Source: Agelaius tricolor (lineage: Eukaryota; Chordata; Aves; Passeriformes; Icteridae). Taken from it: 64,000 nucleotides of DNA. The position numbers were made by a program, and so were the translations under genes. Where the stretch lies: assembly GCA_023055355.1 (NCBI GenBank), contig JALJCS010000004.1, forward strand, positions 20,610,244 through 20,674,243. Reading direction: 5' to 3'. Positions within the stretch are counted from its first letter, which is position 1; each line of letters starts with the position of its first letter. Positions 1 to 8,600 of this stretch are shown in pieces. The notes beneath the pieces are model-generated. The model was given only the letters and a program-made list of their open reading frames with translations. It was not told where the DNA came from and did no database searches.

Positions 1-2047
1 TAATCACACAGGTTATTCACCTGAAGTTCTTGGGACACATGTATGAGTTTAAATGAGCCTTGATCAGGCTCCACAAGTTTTTGACAGCTGCATCTTGACA
101 CAGGTGACCCTGTTCCACACCACCCCCTACTCCCTGCAGTTGTGCTCTTCTATTTTCCACATTTCTCAGTATTTTGCATTTGTAGATACTAGAAAAGCAC
201 AAAAAATGCTGAACTATGAATATACTGAATGTTAAACCATGAATGCAACAAGCACAGGTGGATGGAAAATGTTTCAGTGGGGTCAGTTGTACCATTGTCT
301 AGTCAGGACTCCAGGCAGATGCAGGTAGAGCAAAAGAGAACAGTAGGAGAAGAAGACAGTGTCTGCTGGAAGAGCAGGGTTAACAGTTTATATTGAATAA
401 TTAATATGCTGTGTCTCACTATTCTCATTCTTCACAGGTTATCTGTCAGCAGGCTCATTAGTATCCTTTTAATTTTCTGAGGTGAAAAAAGATCCATCTT
501 GATTTCTGTCAGTGATGTTTTTTGCCATCAGTGGGGACAAGAGAAAGCACTCAGGATGCAGACTCATCAGTTATACTATGGTCCTTTAGACCATACAAAC
601 ATGCCTGTTTTCTGTCTCCTTGCATGGAGAGTGCCATTCTCCAAAACCTGGTCCTGCTAGAACTAAATTTACTCCAGAATTACCATTGACTTGATATGAA
701 ATATCCTGCAGTCATATGCTCAAATCAAATCAGTGCAGCATGGCTACTTACACTGAAAATAAAAACAAAGCCTCAAAGAAGAGTTTATACCCCACATATA
801 TGAATTTTCCTGTCCAAAAGGTTAATTGTGCAGGGAGGACATGACAATAACATGAGTAGGTCAATTCCTGTTCTTATTCATAACTGAGAAGGAGAAGTGT
901 ATATTCAAAAATTGTTGCACTTTATATATTTAAGGAGGAGAAGTGTAATTCATTTTCAAAAGCTGTTGCACTTTAGATATTTAACAGCAAAATTCCACAC
1001 AGGGCAGGACAGCCAAGAGTCCCAAGCAACCCTTTTGAGTTTTGTGGCCTTCAGCTAGAGCTATGATGACTCAAATAATATAACATGCAATTTCAATAAC
1101 CCTACAGGGATGCTGTTCATGAGTAAATGCAAATTATGGTGAACTTATGCATCCCTGGAGATTTACTCAGAGAGCATACAGAGATGATTGCCTTTGGGAT
1201 GAATGAAAACTGCAGTACTCACTGTGCTATACCCACATTAGCTTCTGTGAGCAAGACATGAAGAATGATGGCAACAGAAAGAAGAGAATTGTTCTCAGGA
1301 GGGTTCCAAAAGAGCTGCTCCACGAGTGAACGCTCATTAGAGAAGCTGGGGTATCTCCAGGGCAACTTGTTTCTATGACGCTCATGCCACAAGCATAAGG
1401 TATTGACCTGTACAACCCTATAGATGGAGGCCTTGGATTTCAGCAGTCTCTCAATATAGCCTCTGCATGCACTTTGCTGTAGCACTGTTTTCAAGAGCAG
1501 TTAATTCATGGAGCAAACTCGGCAGCTCTCATATGGACCCCAGCATATGCACTCAGATAGATATAGCCTCTTCTCTACTGACGCAGATGTTCATTTGCTA
1601 AGGTGCTCAAGGATACAGGGGAATTTTAAGCATAGGCAGAACAAGAAACAGTCATCAGGAAACAATTATCAAGTAAAAAACCCATGGATTAGAATGTGTG
1701 GGTTTTTCAGGGAAATTAACCGTAAATGGTATTTAATTTAAAATTTACCAATATAAGGATCACTCTGAACCTTTTTCCTAATAATGAATAATATAAATGC
1801 TAGTACTTCAGGAGGCTCTGTGTGTGAATTGCAGTCCCATTCACCTGAGTTCCACTTCACCCCATATCACCTACTACCTCTAATGACCACTTCCTGTAGT
1901 CTGCTTTGTTGCTCAAGGCTGGTGGGAGGGTGTGCTAAAGTTTTACTCCCCAAAAGCTCCATTCACCTCACCGAAGTGTTATTACACTTGAAAACAGAGT
2001 AGTGCTAATTAATTTCAGACAGAGACAAGTGAAGTGGCTACAAAGTA
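1..2047. other. Non-coding stretch, nothing recognised
   Basis: Mixed AT-rich sequence with no recognisable exon. A minus-strand open frame of about 91 codons at 1219-1494 has no domain I know. The only structure I see is the imperfect tandem duplication at 890-984, listed separately. Confidence 0.6.
890..984. repeat. Imperfect tandem duplication, about 45-51 bp unit
   Basis: Two adjacent units both run from GGAGAAGTGT through TTGTTGCACTTT/CTGTTGCACTTT to a shared ATATTTAA end. Unit 1 is about 890-933 and unit 2 about 934-984. The second unit is a few bases longer around the middle. It looks like a simple local duplication and I know of no function. Confidence 0.75.
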
Positions 2048-2053
2048 AAACAG

Positions 2054-2483
2054 TGTCTTTTCTGTAGTGCCTTGTCTTTGTTGTGTTCCACAAGATGGTC
2101 ACCCACAAAAGAGACCTTTCAGAGGGCACTCCTAACTGTTCAAGCAGAAGGCTTTATTCAGAGGGATCTTTAATTAGAGGCTGTAAGAAATGGTGGTGTG
2201 GAAAGTAGCATAGAATACGCTTGGGGTTATAAAACTGGAAGCAAAGGAAGAACTTGAACATTGTGGCAAGATAACAGAAGAGGGATATGGGTTAGAAATT
2301 ACAGATGAGTTTTCGGGATGACTTGGTTGGGCCACTCACTGAAACTGATCTTTATACAGCCTACTTGAGATTTCTTGCCCAAGTATTGCAAGTTGCATGC
2401 TAACTTGATCAGATCAGAAGATCTGATTAAGATCAGAAATGATCTTCTGGTTTGCCTTGCCACTTGCAGGTACTTATTATACA
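2054..2483 (-). mobile_element. Probable solo LTR of an endogenous retrovirus (minus strand)
   Basis: Read on the minus strand, the segment opens with TGTATAATAAGTACC and closes with GAAAAGACA, the TG...CA ends of a retroviral LTR. In that direction it carries a TATA-like TTTTATAACC (complement of about 2226-2235) and, roughly 80 bp on, an AATAAA (complement of about 2155-2160). This order fits U3, R and U5. The 6 bases before it on the plus strand are AAACAG (2048-2053) and those after it are CAACAG (2484-2489), a 5-of-6 match to a target duplication. No gag, pol or env remnant lies beside it, so it would be a solo LTR. The family is not identified, and the boundaries rest on the imperfect duplication. 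An unrelated AT-rich segment with chance signals is the alternative. Confidence 0.42.
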
Positions 2484-3089
2484 CAACAGGTGCTTTGTGA
2501 ATGGCTAAGAGTAGCTGAATTTTATTAGCAATGATAAGTTCAGTAAGTCTGTAACTCAGATGATGTCTAAGACCTTACTATAGATTTTCATACCTTGTTG
2601 GTCACATGGCTTCTGCATACACATGTTGTACTGACTAAATAGTCTGAAATTCTCTGTGGAAAAAAAATCTTATACAAAGACAAGGTGGGTTTCACTGACT
2701 TATTAGCCCTCCTTCCTTAGATACAACCAGCCATTGCATTTAGAGTAATTATACTTTGCATGGTCCATGAAATTTCTTGTCTACATGAGGAAGCCCAATT
2801 TGAAATCCATTTATTTCAGGAGTGCAGGGGAGGCCTCCTCCCTCATTGTGTTTCACATTCCTCTCCAAATCTCAATTGAACATATTGTTGTATTACAACA
2901 AATCAACAAAACCAAAAATGTTTCCTTTTTGGGTTGTCCATTTCATGGAAGGAGGAGGACAGAAATAGCCTGTTACTACATTTGCAGAATTTCCTTGTGT
3001 CTTCATCCTGAACAGTTTTATTCTCGTTCTGATACTGAACAGGAAAGAGTGCAGAGAAGATCTAAAAAAGAACCTGAAGACTGATTGAC
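2484..3089. other. Non-coding stretch, nothing recognised
   Basis: About 600 bases between the probable LTR and the CpG island. A plus-strand open frame at 2767-3084 (about 105 codons) has no recognisable domain and shows no link to the island downstream. Confidence 0.55.
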
Positions 3090-3133
3090 AGAGAAATTCA
3101 GAAAGCTGCTGCGTCCCCGTGCTCTCCCTCCGC

Positions 3134-3167
3134 TTCCCGTTTTATTAAGAAACTGCGAAAACGGGAA
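3134..3167. repeat. Perfect 10-bp inverted repeat at the upstream edge of the CpG island
   Basis: TTCCCGTTTT at 3134-3143 is mirrored exactly by AAAACGGGAA at 3158-3167 across a 14-base spacer. Each arm resembles a weak E2F-type half site (TTCCCG). It could be a paired factor site or a cruciform-capable sequence; the function is inferred. Confidence 0.7.
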
Positions 3168-3435
3168 AGAACGCCAAATATGACATCAGCACAATGGAAA
3201 ACGTGCTGCCCTCCTCAGGCAACCTGCCGTGAGAAGCTCACTGCTGCCTTCAGGCCAGACACTAACGCCGGACGGCGCCACTACAAGAAATAACACTATT
3301 TAATTTTAAAAGCCAAGCCAGAACTCGGGAACAAAAAGCCGGCCACCGCAGCCCCCAAGCCGGATACGCGTCCGCTGCCCCTGTGAGGGCACGGCGGGGG
3401 CCGCAGCGGCTTCCTCAGCTCCCCTCTAGGGCCTT

Positions 3436-3446
3436 AAAATGGCGGC
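3436..3446 (+). promoter_or_regulatory. YY1-type motif overlapping an ATG
   Basis: AAAATGGCGGC matches the AANATGGCGGC consensus of YY1. Its plus-strand orientation with the ATG inside it is the arrangement seen just downstream of many vertebrate transcription starts. The embedded ATG has an A at -3 and a G at +4, a good Kozak context, but its frame closes after 25 codons. Confidence 0.6.
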
Positions 3447-3592
3447 GGGCGAGCTGCGAAGTGGGAGGGAGTTGTGCCGGCATGGGCGCTCGCAGACCTT
3501 CCTGACAGGGGCTTAGACTGCGCTGCCGTGAGGAGGGAGTTGAGGGACTGCTGTGTAGCTGACAAGCACCTGCCCCAGGCAAAAGGCACTCC

Positions 3593-3623
3593 GGGTGGCG
3601 GGGGGCGAAGGGGTAAGAGGGGG
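3593..3623 (+). other. G-quadruplex-forming sequence over a possible 5' splice site
   Basis: Four G runs (3593-3595, 3600-3605, 3610-3613, 3619-3623) are separated by loops of 4, 4 and 5 bases, which meets the usual G3+N1-7 rule. A splice-donor-like GGTAAGA begins inside the third run, with the GT at 3613-3614. If the CpG island is transcribed in the plus direction the structure could form in RNA. Confidence 0.6.
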
Positions 3624-3785
3624 ACACGCAGCACTCGCAGCCCTCCCTCCTCTCCTTTCTTCGCTCTGCGCCGCCCGAAGCAGCGCACGCCAGAGCCAGC
3701 TGGGGAGAGTCGTTTGTGTCGGGGAAAAGCTCAGCCGAGAGAACAGTAATTAAGAATCTAAACAAAGTACCGGCGGTGGCTTTTT

Positions 3786-4094
3786 CCGGTGGGGTTTATT
3801 GCTTTTGTTTTTTGTTGTTGTTTTGGTATTGATTTTTGGTTTTGAGGTTTTTTGCCTGTTTCCTTCAAACTTACAGACAGAAACTAATAGGCCTTGTATG
3901 ATCTAATGGTAGAGTGGCTTTTCCTTCCTGTCATTTTTGCCTATGATCTTGGGAGCCCAGGAGATAATCACTGCTTTAATAATACATGAGTATACGCTGC
4001 ACTTGATAGATAACCAGAATTTAGGCATGTTCAGGAACAATTATTTTTGCACTGGTTTCTCAAGGTGCTCAGGCCTGACTGATGACTAGTTATG
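3786..4094. other. T/G-rich low-complexity stretch, then non-coding
   Basis: From about 3797 to 3862 the sequence is almost only T and G, built on TTTTG and TTG units. The rest is ordinary AT-rich DNA with no recognised feature. Confidence 0.6.
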
Positions 4095-4362
4095 TGACCT
4101 GAGGGAATGGCCTTAAGCTGTGTCAGGGGACGGTTATGTTGGACATTAGGAAAGGATTTTTCATCCAGAGGGCGTTTGGGCACTGGAACAGCTCCCCAGT
4201 GAAATGGTCACCGCACCAGCCTGACAGAGTTCAAGAAGCATTTGGACAATGCTCCCAGTGCATGGTGTGACTCTTGGGGGTGGTGCTCTGTGTAGGGCCA
4301 GGGATAATTAGATGGTTCTTGTGGCTCCTTTCCAACTCAGCGTATGCTGTCATTCTATAAAG
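4095..4362 (+). mobile_element. CR1 LINE fragment, 3' end, plus strand
   Basis: The segment follows the conserved 3' region of avian CR1: GACCTGAGGGAATGGCC, then a TTGGACATTAGGAAAGG block, then GGGCACTGGAACAGCTCCCC, and at the end TCCTTTCCAACTCAGCG followed by an ATTCTATAAA tail. These landmarks occur in the order and spacing known for CR1. It is 5'-truncated, as most CR1 insertions are, and contains no intact reading frame. Its 3' end points towards the next CR1 copy about 350 bases away. Confidence 0.93.
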
Positions 4363-4714
4363 TCAGGTTGAGCATGGCACAGGTGGAAAGATTTGTTTGC
4401 AAAAGCACAACCTTGTAACAACTGTAGCCACCCCTTTTTTTGGGTGTGAAATAAACCGCAGGATGCACACAGACAGTGTCAAGAGAGCACAGAGCCCTGC
4501 ACTCATTTTGGATGGACTCCCTACTTAAAGCTGCTGTAGCTAGAGATGGGAAAATCGGAAATACTTCTTATGTATCACTGAGCTCCGTCAGGTGGGATTA
4601 CTGGCTGACATCTGTTCAACTCTGTCTTGAGTCCAGACAGCTGGCTGTCAGGCTGGACTGTCCAATTTAGGGAGGCAGTCAGTCTCAAGAGAAAATTTTG
4701 TAGTTCTTTATGTT

Positions 4715-5640
4715 CACAGAAACACAGAATAAACTGAAGGGACCCACAAGGATCATTGAATACAACTGGCCCTGCACAGGACCAGCCCCAGGAGTCACAC
4801 CGTTTGCCTGAGAACACTGAGAGCTGTGACCACTTCCCTGGGGGTCCTGTTCCAGTGCTTGACTACCCCCTGGGTGAAGAACCTTTCTCTGATATTCAGC
4901 CTAAGCATCCCCTGATACAACTTCAGGCCATTCCCTCACGTTTGTCACTGGTTGCCACAGAGAAGAGATCAGTGCCTGCCCCTCCTCTCCTCTCACAGGG
5001 AAGTTGTAACTGCAGTGAGGTCTGTCCTCAGTCTCCTCTGGGCTGAGCAGACCAAGTGATCATACCTGCTCCTTGTACAGCTTCCCCTTAAGGCCCTTTT
5101 ACCTTAAATTAATAATGACCTTAATGTCTTTCTCATGTTGTGGCACTCAAAACTACCCCCAGCACTCAAGGTGATGCCACCCCAGTGCAGAACAGAGCGG
5201 TAAAATCCCCTCCCTTGCCCAGCTGGAGATGGTGTGCCTGGTTCCCCCCTGGCTGCCAGGGCACTGCTGGTTCATGACCAGGACCCCCAGGTCCCTTTCC
5301 ATGGCACTGCTTTCCAGCATCTCATTCCCAGTCTGTCCATACATCCAGGGTTGCCTCATCCAGCACTTTCTCCCCTGTTGATCTTCGTATGGTTGGTAAT
5401 TTCTCTGGTTCTCTAATTTGTTGAGGTCTCTCAGCAAGGCCTCCCTGCCCTCAAGGGAGTCAACATCCCCTCAGTTTTGTATCATCTGTAAACTTAGTAC
5501 CCCTTCCAGTCCTTTGTTCAGGATATTGAAGAGCATGGGCCCTAGAGCTCCTAAGATGGAGCTCTATGGTCGACCACAGTTTCATCCCCCAGTCTCAGCC
5601 CTCACTTCTTCCCAGACCTGGAAAAAAAGCTCCTTTTAGC
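4715..5640 (-). mobile_element. CR1 LINE fragment, minus strand, with 3' UTR and reverse-transcriptase remnant
   Basis: On the plus strand the element starts with CACAGAAACACAGAATAAAC and GGGACCCACAAGGATCATTG, the reverse complement of the CR1 3' tail. It then runs back through the 3' region into the end of ORF2. On the minus strand a reverse-transcriptase box reads F-T-D-D-T-K-L (codons at 5472-5492), a variant of the FADD/YADD catalytic box of this family, followed at once by a frame break. Further on, the frame of 5153-5437 keeps the C-terminal end of ORF2. Around 925 bases remain of an element normally about 4.5 kb long, so it is strongly 5'-truncated and inactive. The far boundary near 5640 is approximate. 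Confidence 0.92.
5153..5437 (-). pseudogene. CR1 ORF2 C-terminal remnant (reverse transcriptase end)
   Basis: A 94-codon open frame with no plausible true start retains the pattern of the last part of CR1 ORF2. Its parts appear in order: a RDLNKLEN segment, EMLESSAMERDLGVLV, a degraded N-Q-Q-C-P stretch, and REGILPLCSALGWHHLEC, which corresponds to the family's [20 protein letters not shown] type of ending. The FTDDTKL catalytic box upstream (5472-5492) lies in a different frame and is followed by a stop, so at least one frameshift and one nonsense change separate them. No function is expected. Confidence 0.85.
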
Positions 5641-8600
5641 CCACTATTTTGCAGATCCAGGGAATTCAGTTGAAGATTGGCTTAAGTATTTAAATTTGCT
5701 GATTTCCTACTGTACTTTGATTTGCCTTTCATGGATTTTGCTGCAGCTACCACTAATGAGAAGCTTCAAGTGTAAATCTAGGATGGGATTCAGAGTAAAG
5801 TTCTCATTTTGGTACAGTGTAAGGCGTCTGTTATGAATTCAGGACACGCAGCCTCTCTCACTGATACTGAAAGAAATTATGGGAAAAGAGTAGAAGGCAT
5901 GCCACATACGTGACCTGAGCAAGCCAGTTTATACTCTCAATTACACTGCTGTAAAAATAAGGTAGTTCATTAAATTCTAGTGAGGCCAGGTTTATACCAT
6001 GGCAACAGTCATATATATGTATATATAAAAATGTATTTGCATTTTTCTTTAGCGTGATTGATCTAAGGCTTGGAAAGGCAGCTTGTGGGTTTACAGAACA
6101 TTCACCGTTCATCCACAGAGTGGTGCTGTTGGCATATTCTGGAGGTACTGCAGCAGAGTACAGATGTTTCTTTAGACTGTTTAATTTAGCTTTTGTCCAG
6201 ATGGCATTGTAACTAAGGACAGAATTTAAACAAAATACATTTATTTTCCAGGCATTCAGGCTTTCTGAACAATAAGGGTTCCATTCTAATTGCAATTCCA
6301 TGTATCCAGATTAGTTTTTTGTGTTTTCAGGCAGGTTCATATCATGTTATTTGTTGTTTATAAGTGAAAGCTAGTATTCTTTGGCCCAGGGCAGGACTGG
6401 AGAGGACTGTCTGTTGTTGTCACATCTTTTGTCTTCAATGTATGAAGAAGTGTGACCTGAGGGTTTTAGCTGTGGACTCTACTGTCTGGAAAGGCTTCTG
6501 CCAGAGTGAGACTCTGCATACAGGAGAGCCAAGTGGAGGAGCCAGGGTAACACCTCTTCCTCACCAACTGACGTGTGATAGTTACTGGTATTCTCTACTT
6601 CATGACTATGAAGAAACACAGCGTGGGTCAAATTTCTCTACATTATGTCACTACGTGCTTTTGTCTAAATTCTGCTATGACAGTTTAACTCTCTGAGAAG
6701 AAAAGAATATTTTGGTTCTGATGCCCATAAACTCTTGGCCTTTCTGAGGCAATTACCAGTAAATCCTGTTTATACCATTCTGTACCACACTAATAAATTA
6801 CTCTTGCTCCTTTAAAATTTACTGCTGCATTGGTTATTGTGGAGAATTAGGCTACCTTTACCTGAATGACTTAACAGCTGCAAATTCACAAGAATCAATT
6901 TCTTTATATCTTCTCAGATAATCAGCCCTCGCAGGCCTTTCTGCCCTTTCCTGCATTCTCTTTTCCATGTACTTTGACTCCTTGACTGTTAATTTCAGAA
7001 GGAGGAAAGTAACTGCTGCTTCATGAAACAGTATATCCTGATTTTTCTTGGGTGTCACTGCATAGTTTGGCTTGGATCTCCCCTGATTGTACAGTCATAG
7101 TGTAAGTCCAGACTTTTTTGTCATAATTGTGAAGTAGAATTTCAGACAGTTTGGGTTTGAGATCTCAGTTGATGTGGCCAGTTCTATGAGAATCACTCTG
7201 ACCTAGTTTTTAATCAGTGCTTTCCCAGCTGGCTTAAAATATTTACAAGATATTTGTGTGAATGTATTCTGAGGGACACTTGATGTATTTTATCAAAAAT
7301 TTAATTGCTATTCTAGAATGGATAAAAGATTTCTAAAAATCTATGCAAATTGAAACAAGAAGACTAGATCTCCTGAGGACAGAGTTAACCTTTTTATGAG
7401 AAATTTGGAGCAAATTCTGTGCAGAGTCTATATTTCTTTACAGGGAAGATGCTTATTTTATGTCTGTAAGAAGGACTATGTGTATTAAGGCTGCACAGAG
7501 AATGTTGCAAAACATTGATGAAAATAGAACACATTGTCAGTGGAACACTTGATTAATGTGGACCATGAATCCGGTGATTTCTTATCTCTGCATCAGCATA
7601 TACAAGGTCTAACTTCATGAAAGCTGACCATCATTTTTTCTTTGCTTAAACTTACTTTAAGATATACTTCAGTATCTAACTCTTCATTGTTTTGCTTATA
7701 AACTGTAAATTGTGTATTACAAATTTCATTAAAATACACAAACTTTGCCAGTGGCAAGTTGTGAAAAACCTTTATTTGAAAGAGTAGTTTCTTTAGCTAT
7801 CTCATGCTTCCAATATGACTGCCACTGTTCTCTGAGATGCTGTTTTCAGTTGCCAGAAAGTTCACATCTTGAGGAGGAGAACTGTTCTGTGTTATGTGTC
7901 TGGTTGGGGCTGATATGAATCTAAAGTTTAAGCTCAAGAAGGTCTGCCTTTTCTGGGAATATGTACAGGAGAATAAACATTCTTTGTTGTTATTGAGAAG
8001 ACCTGCATGCTTTCTAGAAAAGTTCTTGAAGTGGCAGGTAGATTGCTCTTTTGCCAGATGGTGCTTTCTCTAGACTTGATCTGGTCAGGTTGTACCTTTG
8101 AAGAAACTTGATTTGTGCTCGCTCAATAAAATCTTTTTTGGGGCTCTGAGCTGAATTTTGCCTAGAGATCTCAGCTTGCACTGGGGGTTCTGTATCCTCT
8201 GTCACATCTTTCCAGCTGCCCATAATGTATACCAGTATGAGGCCCACAGAACAGCAAGAGCATACTTCCTTCCAAGATGAGCATTTTTCAGTACTTGCCC
8301 CACTGGATATGTTAAGGGCTTCTTCCAGATCGGATGCTAGAACAGATAGGATAGCTCTCATCACTATCAGGGCAAAGCAGCATAAGGATCTTGTTGAAGA
8401 ACCATTCCCTCAGGTAGAAAATGCTTTCTGCCAGAATTTGATAGTTGAATGTGGAATTTCCAATCTGCACTCTCCTCCATGGCCAGACAATTACGTTGAA
8501 ATAGACTGGCAAAATATGTTTCATATTTTCCTTTATTGGCTTATCTAGTTAAGCATGCATAAGCAAGGGCTCTTTTAGCCCCAAACAAGAATCTTTATGG

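Larger units (their letters stand above)
3090..3785 (+). promoter_or_regulatory. CpG-island promoter candidate (orphan)
   Basis: By hand count about 50 CpG dinucleotides fall in roughly 690 bases, against almost none in the flanks, so this is a CpG island and not an ordinary GC-rich patch. It holds a CRE-like TGACATCA (about 3181), GC-box-like G/C runs around 3385-3410 and a YY1-type AAAATGGCGGC at 3436-3446. In many vertebrate housekeeping promoters this YY1 motif sits just downstream of the start site and spans the initiator ATG, which points to plus-strand transcription starting near 3380-3430. The ATG at 3439 opens only a 25-codon frame, ending in TAG at 3514-3516. A GGTAAGA splice-donor match lies at about 3612/3613, so a non-coding or short-coding first exon of roughly 200 bases is possible. 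I cannot see a downstream exon. A divergent minus-strand start is also possible. Confidence 0.62.

Noticed and set aside
3439..3516. 25-codon ORF starting at the YY1-embedded ATG
   Set aside because: The first residues (M-A-A-G-E-L) recall the start of COMMD1, but the rest does not follow that protein and the frame stops early. The similarity is too short to mean anything.
3415..3765. Minus-strand 116-codon and plus-strand 91-codon open frames in the CpG island
   Set aside because: High GC content removes stop codons; composition is low-complexity (R, P, S, A) and no domain is seen.
5858..6301. 147-codon minus-strand open frame
   Set aside because: No recognisable domain or splice context. 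A rough estimate from stop-codon frequency gives a few frames of this length by chance in 64 kb.
8014..8524. Two overlapping minus-strand open frames with protein-like composition and an acceptor-like CTACCTGAG before one of them
   Set aside because: I considered a decayed exon or pseudogene, but no family is recognisable, the frames are shifted relative to each other, and the length is within chance expectation.
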